Positions 23,202 to 31,876 of a stretch of 64,000 bases of DNA are shown here, piece after piece. Below the pieces are notes generated by a model, which was not told the DNA's origin, made no database searches, and saw nothing but the letters and a program-made list of their open reading frames with translations. The stretch's first letter is position 1. Each line of letters opens with the position of its first letter. The stretch is from assembly GCF_006438925.1 (NCBI RefSeq), contig NZ_RCZA01000016.1:1-64000 (forward strand), written 5' to 3'. Origin of the DNA: Pseudomonas mandelii. GTDB lineage: Bacteria > Pseudomonadota > Gammaproteobacteria > Pseudomonadales > Pseudomonadaceae. Made by a program: the position numbers and the translations under genes.

Positions 23202-24596
23202 TTAACCCTTGGCACCAGCCTCCAGCATATTCTCCGGCCTTACCCACGCATCGAACTCTTCATCCGTCAGATACCCCAACTGCAACGCCGACTCGCGCAA
23301 GGTCAGCCCTTCTGCGTAAGCCTTTTTGGCGATTTCCGCCGATTTGTCATAACCAATGTGCGGATTCAGCGCCGTCACCAGCATCAACCCACGCTCCAGA
23401 TGTTCAGCCATTTTCTCTGCATCCGGTTCCAGACCAGCGATGCAATGCTGCTGGAAGTTGCTGCAGCCATCGCCGAGCAGGCGGATCGATTGCAGCAGGT
23501 TGTGGATGATCACCGGTTTGAACACGTTCAGTTGCAGGTGCCCCTGACTCGCGGCAAAGCCAATGGCGACGTCGTTGCCCAATACCTGACACGCCAGCAT
23601 CGACAGGGCTTCGCACTGGGTCGGGTTGACCTTGCCCGGCATGATCGAGCTGCCCGGTTCGTTGGCCGGCAGTTTCACTTCGGCAAAGCCTGCTCGCGGC
23701 CCGGAACCCAGCAGGCGCAGGTCGTTGGCGATTTTCATCAGGGTCACGGCGAGGGTCTTCAGCGCACCGGACAGCGTGGTCAGCGGCTCATGGCCAGCCA
23801 GGGCGGCGAATTTGTTGGGTGCGGTGACGAACGGCAGGCCGGAGAGGGCGGCCAGCTCGGCAGCGATGGCTTCGCCAAAACCGTGGGGCGAGTTCAGCCC
23901 GGTGCCGACTGCTGTGCCGCCCTGGGCCAGTTCACAGACGGCCGGCAGCGCGCTGCGGATCGCCCGCTCGGCGTAATCCAGTTGCGCGATGAACGCCGAC
24001 AGCTCCTGACCGAAGGTAATCGGCGTCGCGTCCATCATGTGGGTGCGGCCGGTCTTGACCAGTTTCATGTGCCGCGCGGACAGCTCGGCCAATCCGCCCG
24101 ACAGTTCGTTGATCGCCGGCAGCAATTGCTGTTGCACTGCCTGGGCTGCCGCGATGTGCATGGCGGTCGGGAAGCAGTCGTTGGAACTCTGGGAGCGGTT
24201 GACGTGATCGTTAGGGTGAACCGGCGACTTGCCGCCGCGAGCATTACCGGCCAGTTCGTTGGCGCGACCGGCGATCACTTCGTTGACGTTCATGTTGCTC
24301 TGGGTGCCGCTGCCGGTCTGCCAGACCACCAGCGGGAACTGGTCGTCATGGCTGCCGTCGAGCACTTCGTCGGCGGCTTGTTCGATCAGCCGGGCGATGT
24401 CGGCGGGCAGGTCACCGTTGCGGTCATTGACCCGCGCCGCGGCTTTCTTGATCAGCGCCAGGGCATGCAGCACCGCCAGCGGCATTTTTTCGTTGCCGAT
24501 GGCGAAGTTAATCAGCGAGCGTTGCGTCTGAGCGCCCCAGTAGGCTTCATCCGGGACTTCCACCTGGCCAAGGCTGTCGGTTTCGATACGGCTCAT
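23202..24596 (-). CDS. fumC: Class II fumarate hydratase
   Basis: 464 residues from the second of two adjacent ATGs (CAGGAG is 8 nt upstream of it on the minus strand). Family motifs in order: W-G-A-Q-T-Q-R-S near 22, G-S-G-T-Q-S-N-M-N-V-N-E near 97, P-N-D-H-V-N-R-S-Q-S-S-N-D near 130, T-G-R-T-H-M-M-D-A-T-P near 186, and the superfamily signature G-S-S-I-M-P-G-K-V-N-P near 317. It catalyses the reversible hydration of fumarate to malate. This iron-free, oxidant-stable isozyme is often induced by iron limitation or superoxide; no such operator was located. Confidence 0.96.
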   Translation of the reverse strand: MSRIETDSLGQVEVPDEAYWGAQTQRSLINFAIGNEKMPLAVLHALALIKKAAARVNDRNGDLPADIARLIEQAADEVLDGSHDDQFPLVVWQTGSGTQSNMNVNEVIAGRANELAGNARGGKSPVHPNDHVNRSQSSNDCFPTAMHIAAAQAVQQQLLPAINELSGGLAELSARHMKLVKTGRTHMMDATPITFGQELSAFIAQLDYAERAIRSALPAVCELAQGGTAVGTGLNSPHGFGEAIAAELAALSGLPFVTAPNKFAALAGHEPLTTLSGALKTLAVTLMKIANDLRLLGSGPRAGFAEVKLPANEPGSSIMPGKVNPTQCEALSMLACQVLGNDVAIGFAASQGHLQLNVFKPVIIHNLLQSIRLLGDGCSNFQQHCIAGLEPDAEKMAEHLERGLMLVTALNPHIGYDKSAEIAKKAYAEGLTLRESALQLGYLTDEEFDAWVRPENMLEAGAKG

Positions 24597-24789
24597 CATG
24601 CACACTCCTGTAGGTCTGATAGCGCAGTTTAGGCCGTGATCGACGACCGTGGTTCCATCAGTCTGGAATTTGACCGTTCAACCCCTCTAAATCAGGCGCG
24701 ACAAGGCTTGGGGTTGAGCGACACACTTTTTTAGGTGCAGAATGGTCGCCCTTGGGGTAATGACCTCGCCTGCTAGAAAAGGAAACTCG

Positions 24790-25314
24790 ATGACTCGTCT
24801 TCGTGCCATCTGTACCGCGGTTGCACTGGTTTGCGCCAGCGGCCCTGTTTTTGCCGATACCGCCAGCCACAACGCCAGTGCCGAAGCTTTCCTGACCCTG
24901 GCGCACGCTGACAAATTGGGCACTCCGGTGTACATGCAAGTGCAGCAAATGTTCGCTCAACGCTTTGAACAAACCAAAGCACCTGAATCGAAAAAAGCCT
25001 TGCTGGAAACCTACCAGGCCAAAGCCAACGCCGCGCTGGACCAAGCCATTGGCTGGAACAAGCTGAAGCCGGACATGGTCAAGCTCTACACCACCAACTT
25101 CAGCGAATCCGAGCTGAAAGACCTGGTCGCGTTCTACCAGTCACCTCTGGGCAAGAAAGTCCTGGAAAAAATGCCGCAGCTGACTCAGCAATCGGCCCAG
25201 ATGACTCAAGCCAAGCTGGAAAGCGCCGTGCCTGTGGTCAACAAATTGCTGGCTGACATGACCGCCGAGCTGGAGCCTAAAGGCGCCGCTGCTCCGGCCA
25301 AGAAAAAGCCTTAA
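24790..25314 (+). CDS. DUF2059 periplasmic protein
   Basis: 174 residues from ATG 24790 (AAGGAAACTCG upstream). Signal peptide with A-S-G-P-V-F-A-D cleavage near 22. The mature part is all helical with the DUF2059 core L-Y-T-T-N-F-S-E-S-E-L-K-D-L-V-A-F-Y-Q-S-P-L-G-K-K near 105, and ends in a basic A-P-A-K-K-K-P tail. It sits 12 bp before bolA and is likely co-transcribed. Biochemical role unknown. Confidence 0.87.
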   Translation: MTRLRAICTAVALVCASGPVFADTASHNASAEAFLTLAHADKLGTPVYMQVQQMFAQRFEQTKAPESKKALLETYQAKANAALDQAIGWNKLKPDMVKLYTTNFSESELKDLVAFYQSPLGKKVLEKMPQLTQQSAQMTQAKLESAVPVVNKLLADMTAELEPKGAAAPAKKKP

Positions 25315-25326
25315 GCGGAGTTCGGT

Positions 25327-25626
25327 ATGACCATGCAACAACGCATCGAATCGACGCTGGGCCTGTTGCAGCCGCAGCATCTGCAAGTGCTGGATGAAAG
25401 CCACATGCACAGCCGTGGGTTGCAGACCCACTTCAAAGCCGTGGTGGTCAGCCAGCAGTTCGAAGGGCTCAACCGCGTCAAGCGTCACCAGAAAGTCTAC
25501 GGCACGCTCGGCGAGCTGATGGGCGAGTTTCATGCGTTGGCGCTGCATACCTACACGCCAGAGGAATGGGCACAGATCGACGCGGCTCCGGCCTCGCCGA
25601 CCTGTGCTGGCGGCAGCAAGCATTAA
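25327..25626 (+). CDS. bolA: BolA-family protein
   Basis: 99 residues. BolA fold with the conserved E-S-H-M-H-S at ~24-29, H-F-K-A-V-V-V-S-Q-Q-F-E-G, the invariant R-V-K-R-H-Q-K-V-Y near 50 (His used with monothiol glutaredoxin to hold a [2Fe-2S] cluster), and E-F-H-A-L-A-L-H-T-Y. A C-terminal C-A-G-G is extra. BolA links iron-sulfur handling with stress morphology and biofilm formation. A terminator follows 26 bp downstream. Confidence 0.93.
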   Translation: MTMQQRIESTLGLLQPQHLQVLDESHMHSRGLQTHFKAVVVSQQFEGLNRVKRHQKVYGTLGELMGEFHALALHTYTPEEWAQIDAAPASPTCAGGSKH

Positions 25627-25652
25627 GCATCGGTTTTTTGCTAGAATCCGCA

Positions 25653-25681
25653 ACGCGCCGCTCACCCGGCGCGTTTTTTTT
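25653..25681 (+). terminator. Terminator after bolA
   Basis: ACGCGCCG / CGGCGCGT stem with a 6-nt loop and a run of T. Confidence 0.9.
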
Positions 25682-25728
25682 CGCATCCGGTTCACCCCTT
25701 ACGAGGGTAGCCACCTGGAGAATCACCC

Positions 25729-26670
25729 ATGACACAACAGATTGTCGTGGCGGCACTGTATAAGTTCGTCACCCTGGAAGATTACGTCGCCCTGCGCGAG
25801 CCGCTGCTGCAAGCGATGGTCGACAACGGCATCAAAGGCACCCTGTTGATCGCCGAAGAAGGCATCAACGGCACCGTGTCCGGCAGCCGCGAAGGCATTG
25901 ACGGGCTGATGGCCTGGCTCAAGAACGACCCACGCATGGACGACATCGACCACAAAGAGTCGTACTGCGACGACCAGCCGTTCTATCGCACCAAAGTCAA
26001 ACTCAAGAAAGAAATCGTTACCCTCGGCGTCGAAGGCGTGGACCCGAACAAGAAGGTCGGCACCTACGTCGATCCAGAGAACTGGAACGCGTTGATCAGC
26101 GATCCGGAAGTGCTGTTGATCGACACCCGCAACGATTACGAAGTCTCGATCGGCACCTTCGAAGGCGCCATCGACCCGAAGACCACCAGTTTTCGCGAAT
26201 TCCCCGACTACATCAAAGCCAATTTCGACCCGGCCGTGCACAAGAAAGTCGCGATGTTCTGCACCGGCGGCATTCGTTGTGAAAAGGCGTCGAGCTATAT
26301 GCTCAGCCAGGGCTTCGACGAGGTCTACCACCTCAAGGGCGGCATTCTGAAGTACCTCGAAGAGGTGCCGCAGGAAGAAACCAAATGGCAGGGCGACTGC
26401 TTCGTGTTCGATAACCGCGTGACCGTTCGTCATGACCTCAGCGAAGGCGACTACGATCAATGTCATGCCTGTCGTACACCGATCAGCGCCTCCGACCGCG
26501 CGTCCGAGCACTACGTGGCCGGCATCAGTTGCCCGCATTGCTGGGATAAGCTGAGCGAGAAGACTCGTCGCAGTGCCATCGACCGGCAAAAGCAGATCGA
26601 ACTGGCCAAGGCTCGCAACCTGCCTCACCCGATCGGCTACAACTACAAGCAAACTCCTTCCGAGGCTTGA
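25729..26670 (+). CDS. trhO: tRNA uridine(34) hydroxylase, rhodanese type
   Basis: 313 residues, the usual length. N-terminal ferredoxin-like domain with E-E-G-I-N-G-T near 45; rhodanese domain ~120-225 with the active-site loop C-T-G-G-I-R-C near 179; C-terminal zinc-like cysteine region C-H-A-C...C-P-H-C (~245-268). TrhO makes 5-hydroxyuridine at the wobble position of tRNAs, an O2-dependent route. AGGAGAATCACCC gives a clear ribosome site. Three bases separate it from the DsbA-like gene. Confidence 0.94.
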   Translation: MTQQIVVAALYKFVTLEDYVALREPLLQAMVDNGIKGTLLIAEEGINGTVSGSREGIDGLMAWLKNDPRMDDIDHKESYCDDQPFYRTKVKLKKEIVTLGVEGVDPNKKVGTYVDPENWNALISDPEVLLIDTRNDYEVSIGTFEGAIDPKTTSFREFPDYIKANFDPAVHKKVAMFCTGGIRCEKASSYMLSQGFDEVYHLKGGILKYLEEVPQEETKWQGDCFVFDNRVTVRHDLSEGDYDQCHACRTPISASDRASEHYVAGISCPHCWDKLSEKTRRSAIDRQKQIELAKARNLPHPIGYNYKQTPSEA

Positions 26671-26673
26671 ACC

Positions 26674-27312
26674 ATGTCTGTGCAACGCCTGCTCTATGTG
26701 ATGGACCCGATGTGTTCCTGGTGCTGGGGCTTCGCGCCGGTGGCCAACGCGCTGGTCGAGCAGGCGCAAGCAGCGGGGGTGGACGTGCACCTGGTGGTGG
26801 GTGGTTTGCGTACCGGCAGCGGCTCCGCGCTGGAACCGACCACCCGGCGCTACATCCTTGAGCATTGGCAGGCGGTCACCGAAGCCACGGGTCAACCGTT
26901 CAAGCTGGAAGGCGCGTTGCCCGACGGGTTTGTCTACGACACCGAACCTGCCTGTCGGGCGCTGGTGACTGCGCGCAGCCTGGCGCCGGATTGTGCGTGG
27001 AAACTGCTCGGGCTGATTCAGCATGCGTTTTACGCCGAAGGGCGCGACGTCACTCACGCCAGTGTTCTGGTGGAGCTGGCGGAGCAGGCCGGTCTGCCGC
27101 GCATCGAGTTCGCCGCCGCGTTCGACCGTGCCGATATGCACGTCGCGACGGCTGCCGATTTCACGTGGGTCCAGGACCTGGGCATTGCCGGTTTCCCTAC
27201 CTTGCTGGCTGAACGTGATGGTCAATTGGCGCTGTTGACCAATGGCTATCAGTCTCTCAGCGTATTGTCTCCGTTGCTCGGCCGCTGGCTGGAGCGCGCT
27301 GCCTGTGCATGA
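26674..27312 (+). CDS. DsbA-family protein (cytoplasmic, FrnE-like)
   Basis: 212 residues without signal peptide. Thioredoxin-fold redox motif C-S-W-C at residues ~13-16 inside M-D-P-M-C-S-W-C-W-G-F, an inserted helical domain, and the cis-Pro loop G-I-A-G-F-P-T-L near 175. The lack of an export signal and the D-P-M/C-S-W-C-W-G form suggest a cytosolic oxidoreductase or isomerase-like protein rather than the periplasmic DsbA. Middle gene of a tight trhO / DsbA-like / ABC unit. Confidence 0.86.
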   Translation: MSVQRLLYVMDPMCSWCWGFAPVANALVEQAQAAGVDVHLVVGGLRTGSGSALEPTTRRYILEHWQAVTEATGQPFKLEGALPDGFVYDTEPACRALVTARSLAPDCAWKLLGLIQHAFYAEGRDVTHASVLVELAEQAGLPRIEFAAAFDRADMHVATAADFTWVQDLGIAGFPTLLAERDGQLALLTNGYQSLSVLSPLLGRWLERAACA

Positions 27313-29122
27313 CCAGCCTGACAACGCCGCAACCGCTACACGTGTCGACCGTCTAAGCTGGGCGGAAATCCGTCGCCTGGCCTTGCATCACAAGAAGTCC
27401 CTGTGGATCGCCAACGGCGTGGCCGTGCTGGCAACGTTGTGCAGCGTGCCGATTCCCTTGCTCCTGCCGTTGCTGGTGGACGAGGTGCTGCTGGGCCATG
27501 GCGACTCTGCGCTGAAGATCATGAACCACGCGCTGCCCGAAAACTGGCAGAAAGCGGCGGGCTACATCGGCCTGATGCTGCTGGTGACCTTGTTGCTGCG
27601 CTGTGGCGCCTTGCTGTTCAACGTGGTGCAGGCAAAGTTGTTTGCGGCACTGGCCAAGGACATCGTGTATCGCATTCGCACACGGCTGATCGAACGACTC
27701 AAGCGCATTTCCCTGGGCGAATACGAAAGCCTGGGCAGCGGCACGGTGACCACGCATCTGGTCACCGACCTGGACACTGTGGACAAATTCGTTGGCGAAA
27801 CCCTCAGTCGTTTCCTTGTGGCCATGCTGACCTTGGTCGGCACCGCGTCCATCCTGATGTGGATGCACTGGAAGCTGGCGTTGCTGATCCTGCTGTTCAA
27901 CCCGCTGGTGATCTACGCCACGGTACTGCTGGGCAAGCGGGTCAAGCACCTGAAGAAACTCGAGAACGACAGCACCTCGCGTTTCACCCAGGCACTCACC
28001 GAAACCCTCGATTCCATTCAGGAAGTGCGCGCCGGCAACCGTCAGGGCTTTTTTCTTGGGCGCCTCGATCAACGTGCTCGTGAAGTACGCGATTACGCGG
28101 TGACGTCGCAGTGGAAAACCGATGCCTCGAACCGTGCCAGCGGCTTGCTGTTCCAGTTCGGCATCGATATTTTCCGTGCGGCGGCGATGCTCACCGTGCT
28201 GTTTTCCGACCTGTCCATCGGCCAGATGCTCGCGGTGTTCAGCTACCTGTGGTTCATGATCGGTCCGGTGGAACAGCTGCTGAATCTGCAGTACGCCTAT
28301 TACGCGGCCGGCGGCGCGCTGTCTCGGATCAACGAGTTGCTGGCCCGGGCCGATGAGCCTGAATACCCGGGTGGAGTGGACCCGTTCAACGGTCGCGAAA
28401 CCGTGGGCATCGAAGTCCAGGGATTGAGTTTCGGTTACGGCGACGAGCTGGTGTTGAACCAGATGAACCTGTCGATCGCCCCCGGCGAAAAAGTCGCGAT
28501 TGTCGGCGCCAGCGGTGGCGGAAAAAGTACCTTGGTGCAGTTGCTGCTGGGCCTGTACACGCCGCTTGCCGGGACGATCCGCTTCGGTGGTTCGACCCAG
28601 CAAGAGATCGGTCTGGAAACCGTGCGGGAAAATGTCGCCGTGGTCCTGCAACACCCGGCGCTGTTCAACGACACCATCCGCGCCAACCTGACCATGGGCC
28701 GCGAGCGCAGCGACGAAGCTTGCTGGCAAGCGCTGGAAATTGCGCAACTGCACAACACCGTTCGGGAATTGCCCAATGGCCTGGACAGCATCGTCGGACG
28801 TTCCGGCGTGCGGCTATCCGGCGGGCAGCGTCAACGCCTGGCGATTGCGCGAATGGTGCTGGCCGAACCCAAGGTGGTGATCCTCGACGAAGCCACCTCA
28901 GCGCTGGATGCCGCCACCGAATACAACCTGCACCAGGCGTTGGCGCGGTTCTTGAGCAATCGCACCACGCTGATCATTGCGCACCGGTTGTCCGCGGTGA
29001 AGCAGGCTGATCGGGTGCTGGTGTTTGATGGCGGACAAATTGCCGAGGATGGCGACCATCAGCAGTTGATTGCCGATGGAGGGTTGTACGCCAAGCTTTA
29101 TGGGCATTTGCAGCAGCACTAG
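27305..29122 (+). CDS. ABC exporter, fused permease and ATPase (MsbA-like)
   Basis: 605 residues from GTG 27305, which overlaps the preceding stop by eight bases; the longer in-frame start would lie well inside the DsbA-like gene. Residues ~15-320 hold six transmembrane helices of the exporter type. The ATPase has Walker A G-A-S-G-G-G-K-S-T near 400, Q-loop V-L-Q-H-P-A-L-F, signature L-S-G-G-Q-R-Q-R near 500 and Walker B V-V-I-L-D-E-A-T-S-A-L-D. A half-transporter that should homodimerise; lipid or amphiphile export is the family norm, substrate unknown. From memory it matches the gene upstream of rbdA in P. aeruginosa. Confidence 0.9.
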   Translation: MHDQPDNAATATRVDRLSWAEIRRLALHHKKSLWIANGVAVLATLCSVPIPLLLPLLVDEVLLGHGDSALKIMNHALPENWQKAAGYIGLMLLVTLLLRCGALLFNVVQAKLFAALAKDIVYRIRTRLIERLKRISLGEYESLGSGTVTTHLVTDLDTVDKFVGETLSRFLVAMLTLVGTASILMWMHWKLALLILLFNPLVIYATVLLGKRVKHLKKLENDSTSRFTQALTETLDSIQEVRAGNRQGFFLGRLDQRAREVRDYAVTSQWKTDASNRASGLLFQFGIDIFRAAAMLTVLFSDLSIGQMLAVFSYLWFMIGPVEQLLNLQYAYYAAGGALSRINELLARADEPEYPGGVDPFNGRETVGIEVQGLSFGYGDELVLNQMNLSIAPGEKVAIVGASGGGKSTLVQLLLGLYTPLAGTIRFGGSTQQEIGLETVRENVAVVLQHPALFNDTIRANLTMGRERSDEACWQALEIAQLHNTVRELPNGLDSIVGRSGVRLSGGQRQRLAIARMVLAEPKVVILDEATSALDAATEYNLHQALARFLSNRTTLIIAHRLSAVKQADRVLVFDGGQIAEDGDHQQLIADGGLYAKLYGHLQQH

Positions 29123-29371
29123 CCAATGCGCACAGCAGCACATCGCTCAAGGGCGATGGAGTGCGGGTCCGAATATAGATAGGTGATGGAAAGTCTTGCC
29201 GTGGAGCTGTTGTTCGCTTTGTTTGTCTGCTGCGCTTCAAAAAGCAGTGACTTATAGACACTTCCCCGCAGCAGTAGCGGCTACTCGCTTGCCGGGATCG
29301 AGAACGCACCCTAGTCTAGCTGTAGCGATCACGTTGGATGATGATCGGGCAGTGCTAAAACAAGGGACCTC

Positions 29372-31831
29372 ATGAATCAAGCGCGGACTCTCGGAACGCC
29401 ACGGTTGTTGGGCATCGTCTGGCCATTCATCGCCGTCGTGTTATTTCAGGCCCTGTTGGGGGGTGTCAGTCTTTACGTTCTGTCGGCGGTTCGCGGCTAC
29501 GTTGCCGGGGAAAGCCTGTGGTCCAAAGGCCAAAAAGACGCCATCTATTACCTTAATCTCTACGCCGACAGCCGCGACGAGACGATTTACGTCAAATACC
29601 AGAACGCCATTGCCGTACCGCAGGGGGGGCACGAGTTGCGAGTGGCGCTGGATCATCGGCCACCCAATATCGAAGCGGCACGTGTGGCGATCCTCAAGGG
29701 AGGTAACCACCCGGATGACGTTTCCAGTGTTATCTGGCTTTACCTCAATTTCCGGCACTTCAGTTACCTCGAAAAAGCCATCGACCTTTGGACAGTGGGC
29801 GACGCGTACCTGGTGCAACTCGATGACGTTGCGAAGGAAATGCATCAGCACATTCCTGTCAGTCAGGCCGCCGAGGCTGACATCAAGCGCTGGAAAGACC
29901 AGATATTCGCCATCAATGAGGGTGTGACACCGGCGGCGAAAGCGTTCAGCGATGCCTTGGGCGAAGGCTCACGGGTGATCCTGCGGCTGTTGCTGGTGAC
30001 CAACCTCGCCACGGCCCTGGGCTTGATTGCGCTGGCCTTGATGCGCACCCACAAACTGCTCAAGCACCGCAATGCGTTCGCCGAGGCTCTCCAGTTGGAG
30101 AAGGACCGAGCGCAGATCACCCTGCAATCGATTGGCGATGGTGTGATCACCACGAATGTCGAAGGCGCAATCGCCTACATGAACCCGGCCGCCGAGGCGT
30201 TGACTCACTGGAAGGCCGAGCAGGCGACGGGTTTGCCGCTGGCGGCGCTGTTCAATCTGCTGGACGAGAACGCTCAGGCCGATGGCTTCACGTTGATCGA
30301 GCACATTTTGAGCGGACAGCTGAGCGGTGGCAGCGAACACTCAAAACTGATCCAGCGCCTGGATGGCAGCACGGTTTCGGTCACCCTGGTCGGTGCGCCG
30401 ATCCGCAACGCCGGGAAGGTCAGCGGCACGGTGCTGGTGCTGCACGACATGACCCAGGAGCGACAGTACATTGCCAATCTGTCCTGGCAGGCGACCCATG
30501 ACGCCTTGACCGGGCTCGCCAACCGCCGCGAGTTCGAATATCGCCTGGAACAGGCGCTGCACATCCTGGCGCGGCATTCGGGGCGCCATGCCTTGATGTT
30601 CCTCGATCTGGATCAGTTCAAACTGGTCAACGATACCTGCGGCCATGCGGCGGGTGACGAGTTGCTGCGGCATATCTGCGCTCTGTTGCAATCCGGTTTG
30701 CGCGAAGGCGATACCCTGGCCCGCCTGGGTGGCGACGAGTTTGGCATCCTGCTGGAGAACTGCGCCCCGGAAGCCGCAGAAAAAATCGCCGAGGGCCTGC
30801 GTCAGACCGTGCAGAACCTGCACTTCGTCTGGAAAGGCCGACCGTTCGTGACCACTGTGAGCATCGGGCTGGTTCACGTCGCTCAGAATCCGACCACTCT
30901 CGAAGCCTCGCTGCGCGCTGCCGACATGGCCTGCTACATGGCCAAGGAAAAGGGCCGCAATCGGGTTCAGGTCTATCACGCCGATGATTCGGAACTGTCC
31001 CTGCGCTTCGGCGAGATGGCTTGGGTGCAGCGCTTGCACATGGCGCTGGAAGAAGACCGCTTCTGTCTGTACGCCCAGGAAATCGCGCCCCTTGGTCATA
31101 TCGAGAAGGGCGGTGGACATATCGAAATTCTGTTGCGCCTGCATGACGAAGCCGGACGCATGATTTTGCCCGACAGTTTTATTCCTGCTGCTGAGCGTTA
31201 TGGTCTGATGACATCCCTTGACCGCTGGGTTGTACAGAACGTTTTCAAAATTATTGCCCAATGCATAGCCGAACAGCACAAAGGACCGTTGGCCATGTGT
31301 GCGATTAATCTGTCAGGCACAACTATCGGAGATGAGGCGTTTCTGCACTTTCTGCGTGAACAGTTTGTTACTTACTCCATACCGCCTGAAATGATTTGTT
31401 TTGAAATCACTGAAACCAGTGCTATTTCCAATCTCGGAAGTGCAATCAGATTTATTAATGAACTCAAAGGTTTAGGTTGCCACTTTTCACTGGATGACTT
31501 TTGCGCCGGAATGTCCTCATTCGCATATTTGAAACATTTACCTGTAGACTTCTTGAAGATCGACGGGAGTTTCGTAAAGGATATGCTGGACGACCCGATT
31601 AACCGCGCCATGGTCGAAGTGATCAATCACATCGGTCATGTTATGGGTAAACGTACGATTGCCGAGTTTGTTGAAACACCCCAGATCGAGCAGGCATTGC
31701 TGGAGATCGGGGTGGATTACGCTCAAGGGTATGTTATTGAACGCCCGCATTTGTTTACCAGCGACAGTTTACAAAGTCGTCCAGCCAGGCCTCAGCCTTT
31801 GTTATTCAAGGCGCCTGGCACGTTCCGTTGA
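29372..31831 (+). CDS. rbdA: RbdA-type PAS-GGDEF-EAL cyclic-di-GMP enzyme
   Basis: 819 residues, close to RbdA of P. aeruginosa (about 818), and downstream of the same ABC gene. One transmembrane helix near 14-36, a periplasmic sensory region to ~205, a second helix ~207-227, PAS ~245-365, GGDEF domain with intact G-G-D-E-F at 453-457, and EAL domain from ~550. The EAL signature reads E-I-L-L-R (E585), an accepted variant; D-D-F-C-A-G replaces D-D-F-G-T-G, and E-F-V-E-T replaces E-G-V-E-T, with the metal acids kept. RbdA acts mainly as a phosphodiesterase that promotes biofilm dispersal, with the GGDEF as GTP sensor. The DNA from about 31190 to 31650 is clearly more AT-rich than the rest and uses rare AGA and TTA codons. 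Confidence 0.88.
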   Translation: MNQARTLGTPRLLGIVWPFIAVVLFQALLGGVSLYVLSAVRGYVAGESLWSKGQKDAIYYLNLYADSRDETIYVKYQNAIAVPQGGHELRVALDHRPPNIEAARVAILKGGNHPDDVSSVIWLYLNFRHFSYLEKAIDLWTVGDAYLVQLDDVAKEMHQHIPVSQAAEADIKRWKDQIFAINEGVTPAAKAFSDALGEGSRVILRLLLVTNLATALGLIALALMRTHKLLKHRNAFAEALQLEKDRAQITLQSIGDGVITTNVEGAIAYMNPAAEALTHWKAEQATGLPLAALFNLLDENAQADGFTLIEHILSGQLSGGSEHSKLIQRLDGSTVSVTLVGAPIRNAGKVSGTVLVLHDMTQERQYIANLSWQATHDALTGLANRREFEYRLEQALHILARHSGRHALMFLDLDQFKLVNDTCGHAAGDELLRHICALLQSGLREGDTLARLGGDEFGILLENCAPEAAEKIAEGLRQTVQNLHFVWKGRPFVTTVSIGLVHVAQNPTTLEASLRAADMACYMAKEKGRNRVQVYHADDSELSLRFGEMAWVQRLHMALEEDRFCLYAQEIAPLGHIEKGGGHIEILLRLHDEAGRMILPDSFIPAAERYGLMTSLDRWVVQNVFKIIAQCIAEQHKGPLAMCAINLSGTTIGDEAFLHFLREQFVTYSIPPEMICFEITETSAISNLGSAIRFINELKGLGCHFSLDDFCAGMSSFAYLKHLPVDFLKIDGSFVKDMLDDPINRAMVEVINHIGHVMGKRTIAEFVETPQIEQALLEIGVDYAQGYVIERPHLFTSDSLQSRPARPQPLLFKAPGTFR

Positions 31832-31876
31832 AATCTCTTGCTGATCCTTATAATCACAATCAAAAGGAGCTCGACA

